A stretch of DNA of 64,000 bases from Casp-actino8 sp001510455 (GTDB taxonomy: Bacteria > Actinomycetota > Acidimicrobiia > Acidimicrobiales > Ilumatobacteraceae). The stretch is taken from assembly GCA_027592035.1 (NCBI GenBank), contig JAQCIK010000005.1:1-64000 (forward strand), written 5' to 3'. A program made the translations under genes and the position numbers. A model generated the notes under the pieces. That model worked only from the letters and a program-made list of their open reading frames with translations, was not told the origin of the DNA and ran no database searches. Below are positions 41,862 to 49,461 of the stretch, in pieces. Numbering within the stretch: the first letter of the stretch is position 1; every line of letters starts with the position of its first letter.

Positions 41862-42218
41862 TCAGTCGTGGGCCGCTGGCAACAGCGTGTAGCCAGGGTT
41901 CAGCATCACTCGTCGACCGTGTTCTTGATGGGCCACGCCCTCCAACACGACCGCCCGACCGGTCGTCATGCCGGTCACCGAATGTCGACCGGTGAAGACG
42001 GCGACCACGTCGCCGGTGCCATCGGACACCACGACTTCGTACGCTGGGATGCCCGAGCGAGGACGAATCCGTTCGACCACGATCTCTCCGGCCACACGCA
42101 CGCGCTTTCGGCACGGCATGTCGGCGAGCGGGGGTAATCCGAGGTCGGCGACTCGAGTCTGCAGACGTTCTTGTTCGACTTCCTCCATCGACTGAGTCAG
42201 GCGTTTGCGGAGTCCCAC
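41862..42218 (-). CDS. OB-fold nucleic acid binding domain protein
   Basis: 118-aa protein with an N-terminal helix and an OB fold: VRVAGEIVVERIRPRSG, YEVVVSDGTGDVVAVFTGRH and RAVVLEGVAHQEHGRRVMLN. It corresponds to the OB-fold gene that lies near ceoC in mycobacteria (Rv2694c-type). A tRNA-anticodon-type OB domain suggests nucleic acid binding. GTG 42218 follows TAGGGT by exactly 6 nt. The DUF3159 gene that usually lies between ceoC and this gene is absent. Confidence 0.85.
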   Translation of the reverse strand: MGLRKRLTQSMEEVEQERLQTRVADLGLPPLADMPCRKRVRVAGEIVVERIRPRSGIPAYEVVVSDGTGDVVAVFTGRHSVTGMTTGRAVVLEGVAHQEHGRRVMLNPGYTLLPAAHD

Positions 42219-42224
42219 GAGGTC

Positions 42225-42230
42225 ACCCTA
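42225..42230 (-). promoter_or_regulatory. Leaderless -10 element TAGGGT (OB-fold gene)
   Basis: TAGGGT on the minus strand, 6 nt before GTG 42218; only 13 bp from the divergent -10 at 42244. Confidence 0.6.
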
Positions 42231-42243
42231 GACCCGGTCACCG

Positions 42244-42249
42244 TAGGCT
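42244..42249 (+). promoter_or_regulatory. Leaderless -10 element TAGGCT
   Basis: TAGGCT, 7 nt before ATG 42257. Confidence 0.6.
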
Positions 42250-42256
42250 CGGCCTC

Positions 42257-42682
42257 ATGAAGACGCGCACGCTCCTTCTTTTGTCGGTCGCGTGCGGACT
42301 GGTGATCCTGGTCGCCGGCGGACTGAAGTTGTTGCAGGTCGCCACCGATCGCACCGAGGTTCCGGTCCTTGCGATCGGACAGTCGTCCCGCATCGGTGAC
42401 ATGACGGTCCGCGTCGAGTCTCTGTCGGCGGGAGCATCGGGGACCGAGGCTCGGATCGCGATGTCGGGAGTGCCGGGCGCAGTCGCCGTCAGCGGCTGGC
42501 GTCTCCTGGGCGATGGAGAAGTGGTCGAGCCCTTCACCACCGTGGGTGACGGCCTGTGCGATGCGAGAACCGAGGTGCCCGAGTCGGGGGAAGTCGTGTG
42601 CACGGTGAGATTCACCTCGGTCGAGACGATTCAAGCGGTCGCCTACACCCGGGCCGGTGAACAACGTCAGTGGGCTCCCTGA
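42257..42682 (+). CDS. Hypothetical secreted or membrane-anchored protein, 141 aa
   Basis: N-terminal hydrophobic helix (MKTRTLLLLSVACGLVILVA) and a small beta-rich extracytoplasmic part. Two Cys residues near 102 and 115 (GDGLCDAR, GEVVCTVRF) may form a disulfide. No family recognised. It shares a compact bidirectional promoter region with the OB-fold gene. Confidence 0.7.
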   Translation: MKTRTLLLLSVACGLVILVAGGLKLLQVATDRTEVPVLAIGQSSRIGDMTVRVESLSAGASGTEARIAMSGVPGAVAVSGWRLLGDGEVVEPFTTVGDGLCDARTEVPESGEVVCTVRFTSVETIQAVAYTRAGEQRQWAP

Positions 42683-42842
42683 ACGGTTGGTGACCCGAAG
42701 GTCGACGAGTCGCGCCTTTCGTCGAACACGATGTGATCAACGCCTCTGACCGGGCATGACAGCGGTCATTGGCCCACGGAATCGGGGTCGTCAACCGCTA
42801 CGGTTGAGGCCGGAAAAGCGCCTCGGCGCACGGAACTCGGAG

Positions 42843-44252
42843 GTGGTCTGTACGGCCGAGCAATTCGATCTCGTGATCATCGGCGGAGGCCCCGGTGGAT
42901 ACGGTGCGGCCCTGTACGGGGCGTCGGCCGGGATGAACGTGGCCCTCGTGGAACGTGATGCCCTGGGAGGCACCTGCCTCAATCGTGGTTGCATTCCCGC
43001 CAAGGCGTTCCTCGAGACGGCGGCGGTCAATCGCCACGTGGCCCATGCGGCCGACTTCGGGATCAACACGTCGTCGCCATCGGTCGATTTCGCCGTCACC
43101 CAGGCCCGCAAACGAAAGATCGTCGAGGGTCTGGTGAAAGGCATCGGTGGACTGTGCAAGTCCCGCAAGGTGACCGTGTTCAACGGCACCGGCTCGCTCG
43201 GCGCCGGCCGCACGGTCAACGTGTCGATGAACGATGGGTCGAGTGCGGTGTTGCAAGGAGCCAACGTGATCCTCGCGGCGGGCTCGGTACCCCGAACCGT
43301 TCCGGGTTTCGACCGTGGTGGTCCGATCATGACGAGCGACGAAGTGCTCGATCTCGACTACGTGCCGGCGCGGGTCGCCGTCATCGGTGGCGGTGCGATC
43401 GGCTGTGAGTTCGCGTCGACCTTCGCCGATCTCGGCGCGTCGGTCACGATTCTCGAAGGTCTGCCGAAGATCCTTCCGGGTCTCGACGCCGACGTCGCCA
43501 ACGTGGTGGTGAAGTCGTTCAAGAAGAAGAACATCGACATCCGCACGGGTGTCATGGTCAAGGGACATTCACCCCTTCCCGGTGGTGGCACGGTGGTCAC
43601 CTTCGGTGACGACGAAAAGCTCGAAGTCGATGCCGTGGTCGTGTCGGTGGGTCGACGTCCCTTCGCCGATCTGCTCGGCCTGCAAGGAACAGCCGTCTCG
43701 GTCACCGATCGAGGTTTCGTCGAGGTCGACGAGTGGTGTCGCACCGCCGAACCGGGGGTGTACGCGATCGGCGATCTCGTGAACACTCCGCAGCTCGCGC
43801 ACGTCGGCTACGCCGAGGCGATTCTCGCCGTGAAGCACATGCTCGGTGAAGGTCCGGCACCGATCGCCTACGACCGTGTGCCGTGGGCGATCTACTGCCA
43901 TCCAGAAGTGGCCTGGGCCGGTCCGGGTGAAGATGCCTGCAAGGAAATGGGACTCGACGTCGTCGTGGCCAAACACCAGTTCCGTGCCAACAGTCGTGCT
44001 CAGATCCTCGGTGAGATGGACGGTCTCGTGAAGATCGTCGCCAAGCGCAACGCCGACGGAACTGCCGGCCAGATCCTCGGCGTGCACATGGTCGGACCTT
44101 GGGTCACCGAACAGCTGTCGGGCGGCTACCTCGCCGTCAACTGGGAAGCGACGGTCGCCGAGGTTGCCGAATTCGTGCAGCCGCATCCGAGCCTCACCGA
44201 GCTCTTCGGCGAGACCGTGCTCTCGCTCACCGGACGAAGTCTGAACGCCTGA
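42843..44252 (+). CDS. lpd: Dihydrolipoyl dehydrogenase (E3)
   Basis: Flavoprotein disulfide reductase of about 469 aa that re-oxidises dihydrolipoamide with NAD. FAD loop LVIIGGGPGGYGAALYG, redox disulfide GGTCLNRGCIPAK, NAD loop VAVIGGGAIGCEFAS, and C-terminal HPSLTELFGE with the catalytic His-Glu pair are all present. The start is uncertain: GTG 42843 sits directly on a GGAGG ribosome-binding site; upstream ATG 42756 and TTG 42804 are in frame but add an Arg-rich tail. First of lpd, E2, LipB-LipA, pirin. Confidence 0.93.
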   Translation: MVCTAEQFDLVIIGGGPGGYGAALYGASAGMNVALVERDALGGTCLNRGCIPAKAFLETAAVNRHVAHAADFGINTSSPSVDFAVTQARKRKIVEGLVKGIGGLCKSRKVTVFNGTGSLGAGRTVNVSMNDGSSAVLQGANVILAAGSVPRTVPGFDRGGPIMTSDEVLDLDYVPARVAVIGGGAIGCEFASTFADLGASVTILEGLPKILPGLDADVANVVVKSFKKKNIDIRTGVMVKGHSPLPGGGTVVTFGDDEKLEVDAVVVSVGRRPFADLLGLQGTAVSVTDRGFVEVDEWCRTAEPGVYAIGDLVNTPQLAHVGYAEAILAVKHMLGEGPAPIAYDRVPWAIYCHPEVAWAGPGEDACKEMGLDVVVAKHQFRANSRAQILGEMDGLVKIVAKRNADGTAGQILGVHMVGPWVTEQLSGGYLAVNWEATVAEVAEFVQPHPSLTELFGETVLSLTGRSLNA

Positions 44253-44285
44253 CACATCGCAGTACTCACGAAGGACGAGACGAAC

Positions 44286-45656
44286 ATGGCAGAAGTGACC
44301 CTCCCGCAACTCGGCGAAACCGTCACCGAAGGCACGATCACGCGTTGGTTCAAGAAGGTGGGCGACTCCGTGGCCGCCGACGAGCCGTTGTTCGAAGTGT
44401 CGACCGACAAGGTCGACACCGAGGTCCCTTCTCCAGTGGCCGGTGTCCTGACCGAGATTCGCGTGCCCGAAGGTGAGACCGTTCCCGTTGGTGCCGTGAT
44501 CGCTGTCGTGGGTGACGCTGGTTCGGCGCCGGCCCCTGCACCGGCCCCCGAGGCTGCTCCGGCACCGGCACCGGCCCCCGCACCCGAGCCGGCACCTGCG
44601 CCGGCTCCGGCTCCCGCACCCGCACCCGCACCGGCCGCGTCAGCCGCCCCGGCACCGGCCGCAGCATCGGCGGTCGCTTCCGACAACCGCTTGCTGTCAC
44701 CGGTCGTGCGTCGTCTCGTGAACGAACACGCCATCGACGTCGATCAGTTGGTGGGAACGGGTCCGGGAGGACGTATCACGCGTGAAGACGTTCTCGACTA
44801 CATCGACAGTCATGCGGCGGGATCGGCCGCCCCTGCTGCTCCTGCGGCCGCCCCCGCCACTCCTGCTGCCGTACCGACTCCCGCGCCCGCCGCTGCACCG
44901 ACCCCCGCCCCCCGTGTCGCAGCACCGGTGGTGCGAGCTGGGGAGCGCGACGACGTGGTGTCGTTGTCGAAGATTCGCAAGGCAACCGGCGCCCACATGG
45001 TCATGTCGAAGGGTGTGAGTCCCCACGCTTTCAGCGTGGTCGAAGTCGACTACGCCAATGTCGACAACTCTCGTACGAAGGTGAAGGCCGAATTCAAGGA
45101 TCAGGAAGGCTTCAGCCTCACCTATCTGCCTTTCATCTGTCGAGCCGTCATCGACGCCTTCGCCGACTTCCCGCACATGAACGCCAGCATCAGCGGGGAC
45201 GACCTCGTCGTTCACCGCTACGTCGACCTGGGTGTGGCGGTCGATCTCGACTATCAGGGACTCCTCGTTCCGGTCGTTCGCAGTGCTGAAGGAAAACGTC
45301 TGCGGGCCATCGCTCGCGAGATCAACGATCTGGCGTCTCGGGCTCGGAGTCGCAAACTCGGACCCGATGAGATCTCTGGTGGAACCTTCACCATCTCGAA
45401 CAACGGATCGGCTGGTTCGGTTCTCACGATGCCGATTATCAATCAGCCTCAGGTGGCGATCCTCTCCACCGACGCGATCGTGCGCAAACCAGTCGTGGTG
45501 TCGCATTCGAACGGCGACGAGAGCATCGCCATTCATCCCGTTGGCAATTTGGCCATGAGTTGGGATCATCGCGCCTACGACGGTGCGTACGCCGCTGGAT
45601 TCCTGGTGCGTGTGAAGGAAATTCTCGAGACCCGGGACTGGTCGGCCGAGCTCTGA
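44286..45656 (+). CDS. sucB: 2-oxoacid dehydrogenase E2 (dihydrolipoyl succinyl/acyltransferase)
   Basis: 456-aa E2 core protein. The lipoyl domain has the attachment Lys42 in STDKVDTEVPSP. An Ala-Pro linker spans about 79-130; the E3/E1-binding domain is about 136-174 (LLSPVVRRLVNEHAIDVDQL). A second Ala-Pro linker runs to about 217. The acyltransferase domain ends with SWDHRAYDGAYAAGFL carrying the catalytic His and Asp. GGACGAG precedes the ATG. A succinyl specificity is inferred; a branched-chain or pyruvate E2 is not excluded since no E1 gene is in the window. Confidence 0.9.
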   Translation: MAEVTLPQLGETVTEGTITRWFKKVGDSVAADEPLFEVSTDKVDTEVPSPVAGVLTEIRVPEGETVPVGAVIAVVGDAGSAPAPAPAPEAAPAPAPAPAPEPAPAPAPAPAPAPAPAASAAPAPAAASAVASDNRLLSPVVRRLVNEHAIDVDQLVGTGPGGRITREDVLDYIDSHAAGSAAPAAPAAAPATPAAVPTPAPAAAPTPAPRVAAPVVRAGERDDVVSLSKIRKATGAHMVMSKGVSPHAFSVVEVDYANVDNSRTKVKAEFKDQEGFSLTYLPFICRAVIDAFADFPHMNASISGDDLVVHRYVDLGVAVDLDYQGLLVPVVRSAEGKRLRAIAREINDLASRARSRKLGPDEISGGTFTISNNGSAGSVLTMPIINQPQVAILSTDAIVRKPVVVSHSNGDESIAIHPVGNLAMSWDHRAYDGAYAAGFLVRVKEILETRDWSAEL

Positions 45657-45658
45657 TC

Positions 45659-47314
45659 ATGGCGACGGGGCGTCCACTTCGAGTTCGGTGGCTCGGACGA
45701 GTCGCGTACCGTGAAGCGTTGGCGCTCCAGCACGGACTGTTCGAGAACGGCTCGGAACAGCATCTGTTGTTGCTCGAACACCCGCACGTGTTCACCTACG
45801 GCCCGCGTGCCGATCTGGCCACCAATTTGAAGTGTGATCCGGCCGCGGTCGGAGCCGACTTCGTCGAGGTGAAGCGGGGTGGTGACATCACGTACCACGG
45901 TCCGGGTCAGTTGGTCGGATACCCCATCTTGTCGATCGACAATCGTCTGGGGGCCACCGATCACGTGTGCAACATCGAAGGTCTGATCATCGATGCACTC
46001 ACCGAACTCGGCGTGTCGGGTGCGGGTCGCCTGCCCGGTTTCGCCGGCGTGTGGCTCGATGCCGGCACCGATCGCGAGCGCAAGATCGCGGCGATCGGTG
46101 TGAGATTGGCCAATGGTCGCACGATGCACGGATTGGCACTCAACGTGTCGACCGATCTCACGTACATGCGCCAGCACATCGTGCCGTGTGGAATCGGCGA
46201 TCGCCCGGTCACGTCGCTCGCCGAAGAAGGTGTGGCGGTCGACATGAAAACGGTGGTCGATCTGGTGTCCCGTCTCGCCACCGAGCGTTGGGGCGCATGC
46301 GACGTCGAACGACAGGACGTGGCCTGGATACACCGACCCGAGGACCTGTCACGTTTCTCGCGCGGTGAAGGGCCGGGAGAGAAAGTTCGTTTGCTCGGTC
46401 GATTGAGTGATGCCGGAGTTTCCGATGGTCTCGACGTGGCCGAACGCAAACCCGAATGGCTGCGACCCAAGGTCCGCCTCGGTAACGAGGTGCTCGGAGT
46501 CAAGTCCACGTTGCGGGAGTTGGGTCTGGTGACCGTGTGCGAGGAGGCTGGCTGCCCCAACCTGTCGGAGTGCTGGAAGGACGGGACGGCGACCTTCATG
46601 GTTCTCGGTGAACGTTGTACGAGAGCTTGCGGTTTCTGTCTGGTCGACACTCGCAAACCGATGGCACCCGAAGCCGACGAGCCGTCCCGTATCGCCGAAG
46701 CCGTCGATCGTATGGGGCTGTCGCATGCGGTCCTCACGATGGTCGCGCGAGACGATCTCGACGATGGAGGTTTCGCACACGTGGCCGAGTGCGTCCGCGC
46801 CATTCGCGATCGCCGTCCCGAGACACGCGTCGAAACCTTGGTTTCCGACGCCAAGGGAGACATCACGTCTCTCGAACACCTTTTCGCCGTCCGACCCGAC
46901 GTGTTCAACCACAACATCGAGACGGTGGCTCGCCTCCAGCGAGCGGTCCGACCTTCGGCCGGTTACGCCCGCAGCCTCGGCGTGCTGTCAGCTGCTCGTT
47001 CGGCGGGTCTGGTCGTCAAGTCCGGACTGGTGCTCGGCATGGGTGAGACGGTCGAGGAAGTCGACGGTTGTCTGGCCGATCTGGCTTCGATCGGTGTGAG
47101 CATCGTGACGATGGGCCAATATCTGCGCCCCACGTCGCACCACTTGCCCGTGGCGCGTTGGATCCATCCGGACGAGTTCTCGCGCTGGAAAGAGATCGGT
47201 GAGTCCTTCGGCATCGCTCATGTGGAAGCCAGTCCACTCACCCGATCGAGCTATCACGCGCGTCAGTCGGCCGACGCGGCGTCGGTGCCGGTCACGATCG
47301 GTGGTCGCCGATGA
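45659..47314 (+). CDS. lipB-lipA: Octanoyltransferase-lipoyl synthase fusion (LipB-LipA)
   Basis: Single 551-aa ORF with two complete enzymes. Residues about 6-222 are LipB: RGGDITYHGPGQLVGYP, catalytic Lys142 in RKIAAIG and acyl-Cys177 in IVPCGIG; it moves octanoyl from ACP to E2/GcvH. Residues about 262-551 are LipA: auxiliary-cluster cysteines C294, C299, C305, radical-SAM C320, C324, C327 (CTRACGFC), and the C-terminal RSSYHA with the conserved Ser ligand; it inserts two sulfurs. A linker of about 40 aa joins them. ATG 45659 starts 3 nt after the E2 stop. Its stop overlaps the pirin ATG. Confidence 0.94.
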   Translation: MATGRPLRVRWLGRVAYREALALQHGLFENGSEQHLLLLEHPHVFTYGPRADLATNLKCDPAAVGADFVEVKRGGDITYHGPGQLVGYPILSIDNRLGATDHVCNIEGLIIDALTELGVSGAGRLPGFAGVWLDAGTDRERKIAAIGVRLANGRTMHGLALNVSTDLTYMRQHIVPCGIGDRPVTSLAEEGVAVDMKTVVDLVSRLATERWGACDVERQDVAWIHRPEDLSRFSRGEGPGEKVRLLGRLSDAGVSDGLDVAERKPEWLRPKVRLGNEVLGVKSTLRELGLVTVCEEAGCPNLSECWKDGTATFMVLGERCTRACGFCLVDTRKPMAPEADEPSRIAEAVDRMGLSHAVLTMVARDDLDDGGFAHVAECVRAIRDRRPETRVETLVSDAKGDITSLEHLFAVRPDVFNHNIETVARLQRAVRPSAGYARSLGVLSAARSAGLVVKSGLVLGMGETVEEVDGCLADLASIGVSIVTMGQYLRPTSHHLPVARWIHPDEFSRWKEIGESFGIAHVEASPLTRSSYHARQSADAASVPVTIGGRR

Positions 47315-48192
47315 GTCTGCGAACGGTTGCCGGGGTGATCGCTGCGCAGCGGCAGGTGGAGGGCGGGGGATTCGTCGTGAGGCGACCCTTTCCGATGGGT
47401 CGTGTCGAGGCGATCGATCCCTTCCTCCTTCTCGACGAGATGGGTCCGGTCGAGTACGGCCCGGGTGAGGCCATCGGAGCACCGGATCATCCGCACCGCG
47501 GATTCGAGACCGTCACGTACATGTTGGCGGGTGAGATGGAGCATCGAGACTCCAATGGTGGACACGGGGTGATCACACCCGGAGCGGTTCAGTGGATGAC
47601 CGCCGGAGCTGGCATCGTCCACAGTGAGTTGCCGAGCGATCAGATGATGAATCGCGGCGGCCGTATGCACGGCTTCCAGTTGTGGGTCAACCTTCCGGCC
47701 TCGCACAAGATGATCCCGCCCCGATATCAGGGTTACGAGGCCTACGACATTCCGTCGACTTCTCTCGAGAGCGGCGGAACCGTGCGTGTGATCTCCGGTG
47801 AAGTGGCCGGAGTGGTGGGTGTCGTCGACACCACACGTCCGGTGACCTATGCGCACGTGACCCTCACGGCCGGGGAGGAAATTCGCTGGTCGGTTCCCGA
47901 AGGGCACACGGCTCTGGTGCACACGTTCGCAGGCTCGACCACGGTGAACGAGACGGCGGCGCCCGACGGCACGATGGTGGTGTGCGAGCGCTCGGCCGGT
48001 GACGTCGTGGTCACGGCCGGTGAGGACGGGGCTGAGATCATGCTGTTGGGTGGTGAGCCGTTGTACGAGCCGATGGCGCGGTACGGACCGTTCGTCATGA
48101 ACACCCGGGAAGAGATCGTGCAGGCGTTCGAGGATTACGAGGCGGGCCGACTCGGCGCCATCGTCGCCACCGGCCCCGGCATTTCCCACTGA
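47311..48192 (+). CDS. Pirin family protein
   Basis: 293-aa bicupin. The N-terminal cupin has PDHPHRGFETVTYMLAGEME and GHGVITPGAVQWMTAGAGIVHSE, supplying the His/His/His/Glu metal site near residues 52-100; the second cupin begins about residue 165. Pirins act as Fe-dependent quercetinases or redox regulators; some interact with pyruvate dehydrogenase E1. Translationally coupled to lipB-lipA by ATGA, which hints at a link to 2-oxoacid dehydrogenase function (inference). Confidence 0.9.
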   Translation: MSLRTVAGVIAAQRQVEGGGFVVRRPFPMGRVEAIDPFLLLDEMGPVEYGPGEAIGAPDHPHRGFETVTYMLAGEMEHRDSNGGHGVITPGAVQWMTAGAGIVHSELPSDQMMNRGGRMHGFQLWVNLPASHKMIPPRYQGYEAYDIPSTSLESGGTVRVISGEVAGVVGVVDTTRPVTYAHVTLTAGEEIRWSVPEGHTALVHTFAGSTTVNETAAPDGTMVVCERSAGDVVVTAGEDGAEIMLLGGEPLYEPMARYGPFVMNTREEIVQAFEDYEAGRLGAIVATGPGISH

Positions 48193-48201
48193 CACAAATC
48201 A

Positions 48202-48253
48202 CCCACCCTGTAGCGGAAGGGGCTGGTTTTGAGTGCCAGCGCTACAGGGTGGG
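48202..48253. repeat. 14-bp perfect inverted repeat with inner stem
   Basis: CCCACCCTGTAGCG (48202-48215) and CGCTACAGGGTGGG (48240-48253) are exact complements; the 24-nt loop holds CTGG...CCAG. It follows the pirin stop and precedes the M24 peptidase promoter. No U-run is adjacent, so it is a Rho-assisted end, a processing site or an intergenic palindromic repeat rather than a textbook terminator. Confidence 0.6.
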
Positions 48254-48267
48254 CGAATTACGTCGGT

Positions 48268-48273
48268 TAGCGT
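48268..48273 (+). promoter_or_regulatory. Leaderless -10 element TAGCGT (M24 peptidase)
   Basis: TAGCGT, 7 nt before GTG 48281. Confidence 0.6.
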
Positions 48274-48280
48274 TGGAGGG

Positions 48281-49441
48281 GTGAGTGGGCATTCGATCGT
48301 GTCATCGGCCGTCGATCCCTCCTCGGCCTCGTCGATGACGGCCACATTCCTCGATCGTCTCTCCCGCACGAGGGCTCAGATGTCGTCGACCGGTGTCGAC
48401 ACAGTTCTTCTTTCGGTCGGTCTCGATCTTCCGTGGCTCGTCGGCTACAACGCGATGCCACTCGAACGTCTCACGATGCTCGTCGTGCCTCGTGAAGGAG
48501 CGGTCACCCTCGTCATTCCGCGGTTGGAAGCACCGCGAGTCGTCGAGATGCCCGAGGTGTTCCAGATCCGACCTTGGAACGAGACCGACGATCCGGTGGC
48601 GATCACCGCCGAACTCGTACGCGCTCACGGCGCGCGCACGGTCGCAGTGGGCGATCAGATGTGGTCGCGGTTCCTGGTCGACCTGTTGCCGCTCCTGCCC
48701 GACGTCTCCTGGCGTCGGGCCGTCGACGTGCTCGGTCCGTTGCGCATGCGCAAGGACGCCGCCGAGATCGCTGCCCTGCGAGCCGCCGGAGCCGCCGTCG
48801 ACCGGATCGCCGCCGAATTGCAGGCCGGAAGAATTCCGCTCGTCGGGCGCACCGAAGCCGAGGTCTCGGCCGATCTGTCGGCTCGAATTCTCGCCGAGGG
48901 GCACGACGTCGTGAATTTTGCGATCGTCGCCGCCGGAGAGAACGCAGCGAGCCCTCACCACCATCCGGGATCACGGATCATTCGCCGTGACGAGATCGTG
49001 CTCTGTGATTTCGGGGGCACGATGTCCGGCTATTGCAGTGACATCACGCGTTGTGTGTACACGGGCGAGATCCCGAGTGATGTGGCGGCGGCTTATGGGG
49101 TGTTGAAGGAGGCCCAGGCGGCCTCGGTCGCGTCGGCCGTGATCGGTGCGAGTTGCGAGTCGATCGATGCCGCAGCCCGCGACGTCATCACCGCAGCCGG
49201 ATACGGCGAGTACTTCGTGCACCGCACCGGACACGGGATCGGGATGGACGCCCACGAAGATCCTTACATCGTTTCAGGTAACACCCTCGCCCTCGCTGAC
49301 GGCCATGCCTTCAGCATCGAACCGGGCATTTACGTGCCTGGGAAGTGGGGTATGCGTCTCGAGGACATCGTGGTCGCCTCGCACGACGGTCCCGATCCGA
49401 TGAACCGGGTCGAGCACTCGCTCGTTCGGGTCGACGCCTGA
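48281..49441 (+). CDS. M24 family Xaa-Pro peptidase
   Basis: 386-aa creatinase/aminopeptidase-P-fold metallopeptidase. The N-terminal domain spans about 1-165. The metal site is visible: LCDFGGTMSGYCSDITR (two Asp), HRTGHGIGMDAHEDPYI (His), FSIEPGIYVPG (Glu) and RLEDIVVA (Glu). It cleaves X-Pro bonds, probably in the cytosol. GTG 48281 is chosen because TAGCGT lies 7 nt upstream; an earlier in-frame start would begin inside the inverted repeat. Confidence 0.9.
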   Translation: MSGHSIVSSAVDPSSASSMTATFLDRLSRTRAQMSSTGVDTVLLSVGLDLPWLVGYNAMPLERLTMLVVPREGAVTLVIPRLEAPRVVEMPEVFQIRPWNETDDPVAITAELVRAHGARTVAVGDQMWSRFLVDLLPLLPDVSWRRAVDVLGPLRMRKDAAEIAALRAAGAAVDRIAAELQAGRIPLVGRTEAEVSADLSARILAEGHDVVNFAIVAAGENAASPHHHPGSRIIRRDEIVLCDFGGTMSGYCSDITRCVYTGEIPSDVAAAYGVLKEAQAASVASAVIGASCESIDAAARDVITAAGYGEYFVHRTGHGIGMDAHEDPYIVSGNTLALADGHAFSIEPGIYVPGKWGMRLEDIVVASHDGPDPMNRVEHSLVRVDA

Positions 49442-49448
49442 CGTCGGT

Positions 49449-49460
49449 CGAGCCCGCTCG
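49449..49460. terminator. Weak hairpin between convergent genes
   Basis: CGAGC (49449-49453) and GCTCG (49456-49460) pair inside a wider CTGAC...GTCAG context in the 20-bp gap between the M24 peptidase and XdhC genes. No U-run. Confidence 0.25.
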
Positions 49461-49461
49461 G

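Noticed and set aside
44520..44665. Repeated GCACCGGCCCCCG-like units resembling a tandem repeat or CRISPR
   Set aside because: They encode the Ala-Pro swinging-arm linker of the E2 protein in frame; unit lengths vary and there are no spacers.
44126..44734. Minus-strand Gly/Ala-rich 202-aa ORF
   Set aside because: It is the reverse reading of the E2 Ala-Pro linker and lpd end, with no start signal.
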